64,000 nucleotides of DNA from Caballeronia sp. Lep1P3 (GTDB taxonomy: Bacteria; Pseudomonadota; Gammaproteobacteria; Burkholderiales; Burkholderiaceae): the NCBI RefSeq assembly GCF_022879595.1, contig NZ_CP084269.1, positions 195,213-259,212 on the forward strand. Direction: 5' to 3'. Below, piece by piece: positions 19,258 through 27,000 of the stretch (position 1 is the first letter of the stretch; every line of letters begins with the position of its first letter). A program made the translations under genes and the position numbers. A model generated the notes under the pieces. It searched no databases, had not been told where the DNA came from, and saw only the letters and a list, made by a program, of their open reading frames with translations.

Positions 19258-19533
19258 TCACTGTTTGACCGACGACGGATAGCCCGCGTCCGCGGTGGCC
19301 TTGGTTAACGCCTGGACGTTGGTCCTGCTGTCGTCAAACGTCACGATGGCTTCCCTCTGGTCGAAACGCACATCCGTTTTTTCAACGCCGGCAACTTTGG
19401 AAAGCGCCTGTTTGACTGTGATCGGACAGGCTGCGCAGGTCATGCCCGGCACCGACAACTTGACGGTCTGTGTGGCCGCCCAGACCGGGACCGCGAAGAC
19501 GGTGAGCGCGAGTGCAGCAAGTAGCTTTTTCAT
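19258..19533 (-). CDS. merP: Periplasmic mercury-binding protein
   Basis: This 91-aa protein has a signal peptide (MKKLLAALALTVFAVPVWA) and an HMA domain with GMTCAACPITVKQAL binding Hg(II) through two cysteines. It passes mercury to MerT. A GGAG precedes the ATG; the frame upstream of it belongs to another protein and is not used. Confidence 0.97.
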   Translation of the reverse strand: MKKLLAALALTVFAVPVWAATQTVKLSVPGMTCAACPITVKQALSKVAGVEKTDVRFDQREAIVTFDDSRTNVQALTKATADAGYPSSVKQ

Positions 19534-19547
19534 GATGAACTCCAGGT

Positions 19548-19898
19548 TCAATAGAACAGGGGCAGGACGTAGGGGAAACCGAGCGCGATCAGTACCAGCG
19601 CCACCACGATCCAGAAGATGAGCTTGTACGTGGCGCGCACCTGTGGAATCGCGCACACCTCGCCGGGCCTGCACGCCGCGACGGGCCGGAAGATGCGCCG
19701 GCCGGCGAAGAACAGCGCAACCAGCGCGGCGCCGATGAAAACCGGCCGCCAGGGTTCGAGCAAAGTCAGGTTGCCGATCCAGGCCCCGCTGACACCCAGC
19801 GCGACGAGCAGCAGCGGCCCGAGGCAGCAGGTCGACGCGAGGATCGCGGCCAGTCCGCCGGCAGCGAGCGCGCCGCGCCCTTTCTGTGGTTCCGCCAT
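19548..19898 (-). CDS. merT: Mercury transport protein MerT
   Basis: This 116-aa inner-membrane protein has three membrane spans. The first has the vicinal pair [11 protein letters not shown], and a second cysteine pair flanks the cytosolic loop ([12 protein letters not shown]). It is the first gene of the operon, 14 bases before merP. The ATG at 19898 gives the normal MerT length. Confidence 0.97.
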   Translation of the reverse strand: MAEPQKGRGALAAGGLAAILASTCCLGPLLLVALGVSGAWIGNLTLLEPWRPVFIGAALVALFFAGRRIFRPVAACRPGEVCAIPQVRATYKLIFWIVVALVLIALGFPYVLPLFY

Positions 19899-19933
19899 AC
19901 GCTTGCCCTTCCGGATTTCCGATGAGTAGCGTA

Positions 19934-19964
19934 ACCTTACTTCCGTACCTATGTACGGAGTCAA
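19934..19964 (-). promoter_or_regulatory. mer operon promoter and MerR operator
   Basis: On the minus strand a -35 TTGACT (19959-19964) and -10 TAAGGT (19934-19939) are separated by 19 bp, the overlong spacing that MerR untwists. The spacer contains the dyad TCCGTACATAGGTACGGA. Confidence 0.95.
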
Positions 19965-19969
19965 GCGGT

Positions 19970-20404
19970 ATGAAAAACGGTTGCGAAAGCCTGACCATCG
20001 GTGCCTTCGCGAAGGCGGCCGGTGTCAATGTGGAGACGATCCGGTTCTATCAGCGCAAGGGATTGCTGCTGGAGCCGGAGAAGCCGTACGGCAGTATTCG
20101 CCGCTACGGCGCGGCGGACGTCACCCGGGTGCGGTTCGTCAAGTCGGCCCAGCGGCTGGGCTTCAGCCTCGACGAAATCGCGGATCTGCTGAAACTGGAA
20201 GACGGAACGCACTGCGACGAAGCGAGCAGCCTCGCCGAACACAAGCTCAGGGACATACAGGGCAAGCTCACCGATCTCCAGCGCATGGAGGCCGTGCTGA
20301 CCCAACTCGTGTGCGCGTGCCATTCACGCAGGGGTAACGTGTCGTGTCCGTTGATTGCGTCATTGCAGCGAGGTGAAGAATCAAGTGACGCCGGCGCCGT
20401 GTAA
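19970..20404 (+). CDS. merR: Mercury-responsive regulator MerR
   Basis: This 144-aa MerR has an N-terminal winged HTH ([20 protein letters not shown]), a dimer helix and the Hg-binding cysteines at GTHCDEAS and [13 protein letters not shown]. It represses and, with Hg(II), activates the divergent mer operon. The start at 19970 lies just beyond the -35 element. Its 3' end is 12 bases from the right inverted repeat. Confidence 0.97.
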   Translation: MKNGCESLTIGAFAKAAGVNVETIRFYQRKGLLLEPEKPYGSIRRYGAADVTRVRFVKSAQRLGFSLDEIADLLKLEDGTHCDEASSLAEHKLRDIQGKLTDLQRMEAVLTQLVCACHSRRGNVSCPLIASLQRGEESSDAGAV

Positions 20405-20416
20405 GGGGTATTCGGC

Positions 20417-20454
20417 CTTAACGTACGAAAAAATCCGTTTCTTGAGGGCACCCC
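20417..20454 (-). repeat. Right 38-bp terminal inverted repeat of the mercury transposon
   Basis: The reverse complement matches the left repeat except for one base (AAACGG instead of AAAGGG). The outermost GGGG faces the right-hand flank. Confidence 0.95.
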
Positions 20455-20519
20455 ATTTCGGCAACCGCGACGCCGACACGTAAATGCAACGATTTACCTG
20501 AAAAGTTTTCATCCAAACG

Positions 20520-20574
20520 TTGACATTTTCCTAATCGGGGGATACGGTCATTCGCTATTCGCAAATAGCGAATG
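20520..20574 (+). promoter_or_regulatory. Promoter and operator of the HTH/nucleotidyltransferase/PP2C operon
   Basis: TTGACA (20520-20525) lies 17 bp before TACGGT (20543-20548). Immediately downstream a perfect dyad has 11-bp arms CATTCGCTATT and AATAGCGAATG around CGCA (20549-20574). The position over the start of transcription suggests repression, probably by the first gene product. Confidence 0.7.
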
Positions 20575-20588
20575 TGAGGAACTGGGCA

Positions 20589-21233
20589 ATGTTAAAAAGT
20601 CAAGATATTTTAGTTGCGTTGAAGCTCACCAGCCTCGCGCTCCAGAGCAAAGCAAAGGCAAATGAGAGAATTCCGTTGTCGACGTGGAGGGGCTGGGAAG
20701 AGCAGTCCGAGGAAGTCGGCCGCCAAGAGATCGATGCCTCTCGCTTCTTCGCGGACAATGGCCAATTGCGGTGGACGTACGCTGATCTTTCACAGACGCT
20801 ACGGCTCAGCGCGTCAGAGTGCAACGCGGCCGTGAAACGGGGACTCACTAGTGGACTGCTATCGGTGTCGCTGAAAAGTTCGCAGCCGCGCCCTGCGCCT
20901 AAGCAGCTGCTCGAATTCATTGTTCACGGCGTGAAATATGTATTCCCGGCTAAAGAGGGACGACTTGCAAGGGGCGTCCCGACCGCTTTCGGTGCCCCGG
21001 TACTGAAGGGAAGGATGCTGACCGCCGGTGAACATGAGTACGTATGGGAAGATGCACAAGGGCTTTCGACCGGCCTGAGCATTGAGCCGTTGCATAAGTC
21101 AGTGCCTTTTGCAGTACGCGCCGACCCCGTCTTATATGAGCTGCTCGCCTTGACTGACGCCATAAGGTTCGGCAAGGCAAGGGAAAATACTTTGGCCACG
21201 GAGAGCCTGAGCAAGAGAATGCTGTCTATATGA
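20589..21233 (+). CDS. HTH-type regulator, putative antitoxin of a nucleotidyltransferase
   Basis: This 214-aa protein starts at the ATG preceded by GAGGA. The N-terminal half (MLKSQDILVALKLTSLALQ; TYADLSQTLRLSASECNAAV) looks like a winged HTH. The middle (LLEFIVHGVKYVFPAKEG, then RGVPTAFGAP) and the end (DPVLYELLALTDAIRFGKAR) follow the pattern I associate with regulators encoded just upstream of nucleotidyltransferases, resembling type IV AbiEi-AbiEii arrangements. Its stop overlaps the next start by 4 bp. It probably binds the dyad at 20549 and controls or neutralises the enzyme. Confidence 0.65.
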   Translation: MLKSQDILVALKLTSLALQSKAKANERIPLSTWRGWEEQSEEVGRQEIDASRFFADNGQLRWTYADLSQTLRLSASECNAAVKRGLTSGLLSVSLKSSQPRPAPKQLLEFIVHGVKYVFPAKEGRLARGVPTAFGAPVLKGRMLTAGEHEYVWEDAQGLSTGLSIEPLHKSVPFAVRADPVLYELLALTDAIRFGKARENTLATESLSKRMLSI

Positions 21234-21940
21234 ATACCTTCGATAGACTACAGATGATGCTGGGAGCCGTCTCGACTGCGCTCGGGGACGACCTACTCGA
21301 TCGCGTCGCGTTCGTCGGTGGTTGCGTAGTTGGGTTGCTGTTGACTGACGCCTACAGCCGTCAGCAAGTGCGGGCGACCGATGACGTTGATCTGGTCGTT
21401 GACGTCGTCTCCTACGCGGAGTATGCAAAGCTCGAGGCGATGCTGCGTGACAGAGGATTCGTAGTCTCCCCATACGATGATGTGAATTGCCGCTGGCGAC
21501 TAGGGGAACTCATCGTCGATGTAATGCCAACGGATGAAAAGATTCTGGGATTTTCCAACAGGTGGTATCCGCAATCGCTCGCTACCGCACAGTGGCATCA
21601 GTTGGACGGAGGGGCCAAGCTCAAGGTCGTACAGGCCCCTTACTTCCTAGGCACAAAGCTGGATGCATTCGAGAATCGAGGTGCATCGGATCTTCTCGCC
21701 AGCCGCGACGCAGAAGACATATTCAATCTCGTGGACGGGCGCGAGAGCCTGGAGTATGAGATCGCGGCGGCAGAAGCTCCGCTGCGAGAATTCGTCACTG
21801 AATCGATCTCGCGATTACTCGAACACTCGGACTTCGAATACGCGATCCAGTCTGCGACAAACGGAAACATGGAACGTTCGCAGATGCTCTTTGACCGGTT
21901 CACGACACTGGCTAAAGCCAAGCGTAGCGATGCCGTTTGA
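21230..21940 (+). CDS. AbiEii-like nucleotidyltransferase
   Basis: This 236-aa protein has the polymerase-beta fold signature: FVGGCVVGLLLTDAY (GG at 30-31), then ATDDVDLVVDV with D52 and D54, and a third acidic residue in ELIVDVMPTD (D97). Such enzymes act as toxins by adding nucleotides to tRNA or proteins, as in AbiEii and MenA. It is coupled on both sides: ATGA overlap with the HTH gene and an 11-bp overlap with the phosphatase gene. Substrate unknown. Confidence 0.75.
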   Translation: MNTFDRLQMMLGAVSTALGDDLLDRVAFVGGCVVGLLLTDAYSRQQVRATDDVDLVVDVVSYAEYAKLEAMLRDRGFVVSPYDDVNCRWRLGELIVDVMPTDEKILGFSNRWYPQSLATAQWHQLDGGAKLKVVQAPYFLGTKLDAFENRGASDLLASRDAEDIFNLVDGRESLEYEIAAAEAPLREFVTESISRLLEHSDFEYAIQSATNGNMERSQMLFDRFTTLAKAKRSDAV

Positions 21941-22664
21941 CTTCCGTTGGAGCAGCTCTCAGGGACGCACCTCACCCAGCAACGATGACTACGCGGGCCT
22001 CGCGGTCCTTCGCTCGCACGCGCTGGCAGTAGTCATCGACGGCGTATCGTCGCGCGCCAACAGCGGCGCGCTCGCACAGGAGCTATGTCGTCGAATCGTC
22101 GACAAGGCGGTCCAAAGTCGTTCTCTCCCCAGTGAGCAACAGGCCAGACTGTGGCTCCGAAAGACCCATGAAGAGATCGTTCAACTGCGGCTTGGGCCTG
22201 CGGCCGCCGCGTACATGATTGCCTGCTTCGACGAAGAGTCTGTGTTATTCACCTTGCACGCCGGAGACTGCAGGTTCGGACTCGTAGGGGTGGACGGGAC
22301 TCCCGACTGGAAGACGCCGATCCACTCGCTCGCGACGGCTCTAACGCCTGTTCATGAAGACGTCCTTGCGCAAGCTGAGGGGCGCAACCAACTGACGAGA
22401 ACGTTCGCGACGCGGCGGTTTGCGGAACCGGAATACCGAGAGTGGCGCCTCGCTGTTTCCAGTGCCGTCGTTTTAGGGACGGACGGTTTCTGGGCATCGA
22501 CCGAACCAGAAGCGCAAGCGCTGGCGTGCGCGTCGGAAGCGGTTGACCTGGCATTTTGCCAAGAGGAAGACAGTAGCGTCCTTCTTGCTGCCTTTTCCAG
22601 CTCGTTTTCCGTTCACTTCCCCGATGGCACGCCAAATCTGTATGTCAAATTTAGCGAGTTCTAA
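21930..22664 (+). CDS. PP2C-type protein phosphatase
   Basis: This 244-aa protein has the PPM/PP2C metal-site motifs in order: SNDDYAGLAV (D20), LAVVIDGVSSRANSG (D37, G38), HAGDCRFGLV (D113), LGTDGFWAS (D185) and EEDSSVLL (D214). PP2C enzymes remove phosphate from Ser/Thr with two metal ions. The ATG at 21930 lies within the end of the nucleotidyltransferase gene, so the products are made together. No kinase is encoded nearby. It might reverse a modification made by the upstream enzyme or act on a host target; both are inference. Confidence 0.8.
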   Translation: MPFDFRWSSSQGRTSPSNDDYAGLAVLRSHALAVVIDGVSSRANSGALAQELCRRIVDKAVQSRSLPSEQQARLWLRKTHEEIVQLRLGPAAAAYMIACFDEESVLFTLHAGDCRFGLVGVDGTPDWKTPIHSLATALTPVHEDVLAQAEGRNQLTRTFATRRFAEPEYREWRLAVSSAVVLGTDGFWASTEPEAQALACASEAVDLAFCQEEDSSVLLAAFSSSFSVHFPDGTPNLYVKFSEF

Positions 22665-22740
22665 CGGCGGGCCGCCGCCGTTTTGAGTTGCGGCGACGCG
22701 CGCAAGCAATCTGCCGCATGTCGTTGTCGACGAAGCATTG

Positions 22741-22774
22741 AGAAAGCAGCGCGCCGGTAATTCTCGGCGCGCTG
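22741..22774 (-). terminator. Candidate terminator of csbD
   Basis: Arms CAGCGCGCCG and CGGCGCGCTG (22747-22774) are followed on the minus strand by CTTTCT. The U-tract is short, so this is moderate. Confidence 0.5.
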
Positions 22775-22815
22775 GCTTTAGACTTTGCCTTCAGGCCCTC
22801 CCATCCGCGTTGCGG

Positions 22816-23010
22816 TTAGGGCTTAGACGCGTCGTCCGCCGCATCTTTCAGGTTTTCCTTCGCGTCGGCCAGATCTTTGCGCGCCTCACCCGCGACCTGC
22901 TGAGCGTCGCCCTTGGCTTCCTGTGCAGGATCGTCCGTCATCTTGCCGACGCCCTCATTAATTTTGCCCTTGACCTTCTCGCCGACCCCTTTCACCTGAT
23001 CTTCATTCAT
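22816..23010 (-). CDS. CsbD-family stress protein
   Basis: This 64-aa, very hydrophilic protein (MNEDQVKGVGEKVKGKINEG, then DPAQEAKGDAQQVAGEARKD) matches the CsbD family, small helical proteins made in general stress. AGGAGAC lies just before the chosen ATG. Longer upstream frames are not needed. Molecular role is unknown in the family. Confidence 0.88.
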   Translation of the reverse strand: MNEDQVKGVGEKVKGKINEGVGKMTDDPAQEAKGDAQQVAGEARKDLADAKENLKDAADDASKP

Positions 23011-23317
23011 GGCTGTCTCCTGGTTCGCCTGCAGCGCGCAGGCACATCGAGGCGCGCAAAAGTTATGCCGGTCCTCTTCCTCTTCTGTCGGATTACCCGT
23101 GAAGCCGAACATAACGGCCTCTCAGAGAGACATGACGCACGCGCCGACGCCTTTGGTCGAACGTCGGCTTGACTCTCCCACGCGAACCGTAACCTGTCAC
23201 TTGCACTGCGCGGGCTAAACAATCCGAACGGGTTGCCGTTATGCACAGTTGCGCCCATATGCGGCAGTCGTGCGCATTTCACAATCTGCGACAAGAACAA
23301 GTGACAAAGGAAAAAAC

Positions 23318-23701
23318 ATGTATTTCACCACGCCCGAATGGTGGGAAGACGCCCGACAACTGGCCGAGATCCAGCGCAACGTTACTGCCAAGATCGTAGA
23401 GTCGTCAGTCGCCGCCGGAATGACCGACCTGGAAGCGAGGCGCAAGGCCTATGGGATGTTTCTCGACCTTGCGAAGGCAGAGATGAATTTGAGCAGCGTG
23501 GTACTTCGCCAGACTGTCGGTATCTATGAGCGCTTTGGGCAGTCGGAGATGAGGCCCGAGCTGACGCGACTGTTCGGACTTACGGACATTTCTGCGCTCA
23601 CTTCGAAAAGCGACGAGGAGGTGAAGCTTGCGCTGACGCTGAAGAAAGCCGATCCCCATATTACGCGCCATGAACTGATGAGCCGTCTGTCGATGCACTA
23701 G
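23318..23701 (+). CDS. Hypothetical Burkholderiales protein, paralogue A
   Basis: This 127-aa protein begins MYFTTPEWWEDARQLAEIQ after AAAGGAAAAAAC. It is helical and charged. The segment VGIYERFGQSEMRPELTRLF followed by SKSDEEVKLAL matches the protein encoded at 23769 (LIRNYERFGASHMRDDLERAF; RTDDEVAAAL), so the two genes are a diverged pair. No known domain recognised. Confidence 0.65.
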   Translation: MYFTTPEWWEDARQLAEIQRNVTAKIVESSVAAGMTDLEARRKAYGMFLDLAKAEMNLSSVVLRQTVGIYERFGQSEMRPELTRLFGLTDISALTSKSDEEVKLALTLKKADPHITRHELMSRLSMH

Positions 23702-23768
23702 ACTCACGGGTGACCGTGCGGCGGGCACGGTCGAACGGTCTTTTCCAAATTTGTAAGATCACGCAACG

Positions 23769-24170
23769 ATGCTCGAATCGTATAAGAAGCTGAACACGTC
23801 TGACTGGATGGAAATCGGTCGGGAGCTACTGGCCTACAAGAAGCAAGTGCGAGCCGCGTACCCGGCTAACTCCATGTACCACGAAAGGCGCGCTGCTCAA
23901 CTCTTCTATGACTACGCCGAAGTCACCCACAAGATCAAAGAGCAAACGGCGAGAAACCTGATCAGGAACTACGAACGGTTTGGCGCGTCTCATATGCGAG
24001 ACGACCTTGAACGTGCTTTCACCACTAGCGAGTTGACTATGCTGTCGGCGAGGACAGACGATGAGGTCGCTGCCGCACTCAGGTTCAGGCTGGCGAATCC
24101 CCAAGCTGGCCGCGAAGAACTGAGAGCCTATCTCAAATCGACGACTGCACAGCATGTACTCGATCACTGA
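23769..24170 (+). CDS. Hypothetical Burkholderiales protein, paralogue B
   Basis: This 133-aa protein (MLESYKKLNTSDWMEIGREL) shares the YERFG...M(R)xxLxR...DDEV core of paralogue A and a C-terminal AGREELRAYL that parallels ITRHELMSRL. It overlaps the DUF3717 gene by 17 bp, so the two are probably cotranscribed. Function unknown. Confidence 0.65.
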   Translation: MLESYKKLNTSDWMEIGRELLAYKKQVRAAYPANSMYHERRAAQLFYDYAEVTHKIKEQTARNLIRNYERFGASHMRDDLERAFTTSELTMLSARTDDEVAAALRFRLANPQAGREELRAYLKSTTAQHVLDH

Positions 24171-24369
24171 CGTTGAGCAGGGCATCAACTATTGGCGGGG
24201 GCGCCAAGCTTCGACGGACGATTTTTCCATCTGCCCGCGCGGCCGCGTCCTCGCTGATGTCTATGGCTCGATGATTTTCCACCAGCAAGAATTCGTTGAG
24301 CCACGGAGCCTCACACCGGAACAGAACGAGGCGCTGAGCCTAGCCCTCGCCCAGAAAGAGCTTTTCTAG
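24154..24369 (+). CDS. DUF3717 protein
   Basis: This 71-aa protein (MYSITDVEQGINYWRGRQAS, then RVLADVYGSMIF and LTPEQNEALSLALAQ) fits the DUF3717 family, small proteins restricted to Burkholderiales with no known role. Its start lies inside the end of paralogue B. Confidence 0.75.
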   Translation: MYSITDVEQGINYWRGRQASTDDFSICPRGRVLADVYGSMIFHQQEFVEPRSLTPEQNEALSLALAQKELF

Positions 24370-24485
24370 GTAGTACGTCTAGCGGAACGGCGTGTCGGAA
24401 AGCTCAGCACACCTACCCTGTCAAGTGAGCGCCCGTCTGCCGTTAATTGAGCCATTGCAAATCTTCCACGGCTCACACGGCTCAC

Positions 24486-26195
24486 ATGTTCTCTTCTATT
24501 CGCAGTCGCGTCCTTGCCGCCTCTGTTGCTATCGTCGTTGGCGGACTTGCCGTCAATACGGGCGTCAATTATGGCGTCGCTCATCGCTATAACAGCGAAT
24601 CTATCGACAACAGCCTCACGGCCCTCCTGACCGGACACGAGGCCGGTATCGAGGAATGGGTCACGTCGAAAACGCAGATGATCGTCTCTGTTCAGGACGC
24701 TGCGCTAAGTCCTGATCCGGTACCGTTCCTCAAACAAGTCGCATCCGCTGGCGGGTTCACGAACGTGTATGTCGGCTATGCGGACAAGACGGCGAAGTTC
24801 TCCGATTCCACCGGTATTCCTGCCGATTACGACCCAACAGGACGGCCTTGGTATAAACAGGCGGTCGAGGCCGGTAAGCCGGTGGTGACACCACCCTACG
24901 TCGACGTTGGCACCGGCAAGCTGGTGGTCGCATTCTCCGCGCCGATCATCCGTGACGGCGCGGTCAAGGGCGTGGTATCGGGTGACGTGGCGATGGACAG
25001 CGTCGTTGCGAACATCAAGTCGATTCATCCGACGCCCCCAAGCTTCGGCATGTTGGTTGACCGTAGCGGCCAGATTGTCGCCGCCTCGGATGCGAAGCTC
25101 ACACTGAAACCGGTGACTGAGGTCTCCAACGAACTGACGACGGACGCGATCAGCACTGCCTCTCAGGAACAATCGCATGCCATTGAAGCGACCGTCGATG
25201 GTGCGACGAAGCTGGTACGGGCTCGGGCAGTGCCGGGAACGAATTGGCTGACACTCGTTGCGCTCGACAAGTCGGAAGCGACGGCGGGGATGCGTTCCCT
25301 GTTGACTGGATCAATCCTCTCGCTGGCAGTGCTCGCCGCAATTGCCGCCGCTATCATCGGCGCCGTCACTGGCGTGGCCTTCAGGGGACTCGCGAAGGTG
25401 CGCGACGCAATGGAGGCCATCGGTTCGGGCAGCGGAGATCTCACCCAGCGCCTGCCGGCGACCGGCAACGACGAAGTGGCGCAGATCGCCCGCTCGTTTA
25501 ATACATTCGTCGGCAAGATTAACGGCGTGATGGTGCAGATCCGCGACAAGAGCGAGGCTGTGCGTCATGCCGCCAACGAGATTGCTTCGGGCAATCACGA
25601 TTTGTCGCGTCGCACGGAATCGGCCGCTGCAAGCCTCGAGGAAACCGCTGCTTCTATGAAAGAGATCACTTCTACCGTGACGCAATCGGCCAGCGCAGCC
25701 CGGCAGGCTGACCAAACCGCGACGACCGCAGCGAGCGCCGCGTCTCGTGGTGGCTCCGTCGTCTCCGACGTTGTCTCAACGATGAATGAGATCGAGGGTG
25801 CATCCGGCAAGATCGCCGACATCATTGGCGTGATCGAGGGGATCGCCTTCCAGACGAACATCCTTGCGCTGAACGCCGCGGTTGAGGCCGCACGCGCAGG
25901 CGAGGATGGTCGTGGATTCGCTGTCGTAGCCGGTGAAGTTCGAACGCTCGCTCAGCGTAGTGCCCAGGCCGCAAAGGAGATCAAGGAACTGATCGACTCG
26001 AGCGTGACGAGCGTGTCGACCGGCGCGTCGCTGGTTCAGCAGGCGGGCGAGACGATGACCGAAATCGTAGGCCGGGTCTCAAGCGTAACCACGATCATCG
26101 GCGAGATTACGAACGCGGCCGACGAACAGACGCGCGGCATTCAGGAAATCAACCGTGCCGTGGCGCAGCTCGACGAGATGGTTCAGCAGACGTAG
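24486..26195 (+). CDS. Methyl-accepting chemotaxis protein, 3' truncated
   Basis: This 569-aa chemoreceptor has an N-terminal membrane span ([15 protein letters not shown]), a periplasmic dCache sensor ([18 protein letters not shown]), a second span ([18 protein letters not shown]), HAMP and a signalling hairpin with [20 protein letters not shown]. It ends LDEMVQQT, exactly where relatives continue with QNAALVEEA and a further helix of about 50 residues. The lost end is next to the left side of the Tn7-like element. Start at MFSSIRS is chosen by the position of the first span. Confidence 0.9.
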   Translation: MFSSIRSRVLAASVAIVVGGLAVNTGVNYGVAHRYNSESIDNSLTALLTGHEAGIEEWVTSKTQMIVSVQDAALSPDPVPFLKQVASAGGFTNVYVGYADKTAKFSDSTGIPADYDPTGRPWYKQAVEAGKPVVTPPYVDVGTGKLVVAFSAPIIRDGAVKGVVSGDVAMDSVVANIKSIHPTPPSFGMLVDRSGQIVAASDAKLTLKPVTEVSNELTTDAISTASQEQSHAIEATVDGATKLVRARAVPGTNWLTLVALDKSEATAGMRSLLTGSILSLAVLAAIAAAIIGAVTGVAFRGLAKVRDAMEAIGSGSGDLTQRLPATGNDEVAQIARSFNTFVGKINGVMVQIRDKSEAVRHAANEIASGNHDLSRRTESAAASLEETAASMKEITSTVTQSASAARQADQTATTAASAASRGGSVVSDVVSTMNEIEGASGKIADIIGVIEGIAFQTNILALNAAVEAARAGEDGRGFAVVAGEVRTLAQRSAQAAKEIKELIDSSVTSVSTGASLVQQAGETMTEIVGRVSSVTTIIGEITNAADEQTRGIQEINRAVAQLDEMVQQT

Positions 26196-26364
26196 GGCAA
26201 ATTAAGTCTGTCAACGCGGAATCCCGGCGTGGCAAGGGCGCGCGGTTCGAAAGTGACCACTTTGTTTCCACTCCGAACGAAATAGAGTCGTCATCTCGCA
26301 TAAGTCCGCATTAAATTTGTCAATTCACGTAGACTTCGAATCCCGTCCGTAAGCTGTTGATCTT

Positions 26365-27000
26365 ATGGAAAATTCCCCGCACATCCCGGGGCCAATCGCG
26401 CTTGCCCGTCGCCCGCATGGCGCGCACCGGCTCGAAGCCTTCAGCCCGAAGCTGGCCCGGCGCCTGACCTTCTACCGGCGCGCCCTGCTCGATCAACGGG
26501 TGCTGCTGGAGGCGGACCCCGCCGCAATCACGTTTTGCGAACGCCCCGGATTCGTTCAGTTCGGCGGGCAGCGGTACCTTGCGGACTTCTGGGTGCGTTA
26601 CGCTGATCGGCAGGAATTAGTTGTCCTCACTGATGCGGCCCCTGCGATCGACCTAGTACCGGAAGCGGGTTCCGACGCGAGTGCGCTGGATGTCCGATCC
26701 GTCCAGGCGGCAGAACTGGCGGCCTCTCGCGTGTGGGTTGAAAATTGGCAACGCATGCTTCCCTGTATTGTCGCGACGCGGCGCCTTGTGTCCGCGTCGC
26801 TATCCAACGCCATCGAACGCTTCGCCGGCAGCCCACAGCCTTTGCTCACGATCGAGCGTGAGTTCTCGACGGGCGATCCCATTCTTGTGCGTGCGGCGGT
26901 CTTTGGCTTGTTGCACGCCGGCCGTATACGCGCTCCCGATCTTCGAACTGACGCGTTGTCGCTGCTCACGTCGTTTGTTGCCGCCGGGCAACCGCAATGA
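26365..27000 (+). CDS. TnsA-like endonuclease subunit
   Basis: This 211-aa protein precedes TnsB with a 4-bp overlap. It has a TnsA-like N-terminal pattern: LLEADPAAITFCERPGFVQF with E49, then RYLADFWVRYADRQELVVL with D74. In active TnsA the next strand carries the catalytic Lys (EVK); here it reads LVVL, so the third residue is not visible. It may be an inactive or diverged relative. The C-terminal half could dock with the rest of the transposase, as in TnsA. Confidence 0.65.
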   Translation: MENSPHIPGPIALARRPHGAHRLEAFSPKLARRLTFYRRALLDQRVLLEADPAAITFCERPGFVQFGGQRYLADFWVRYADRQELVVLTDAAPAIDLVPEAGSDASALDVRSVQAAELAASRVWVENWQRMLPCIVATRRLVSASLSNAIERFAGSPQPLLTIEREFSTGDPILVRAAVFGLLHAGRIRAPDLRTDALSLLTSFVAAGQPQ

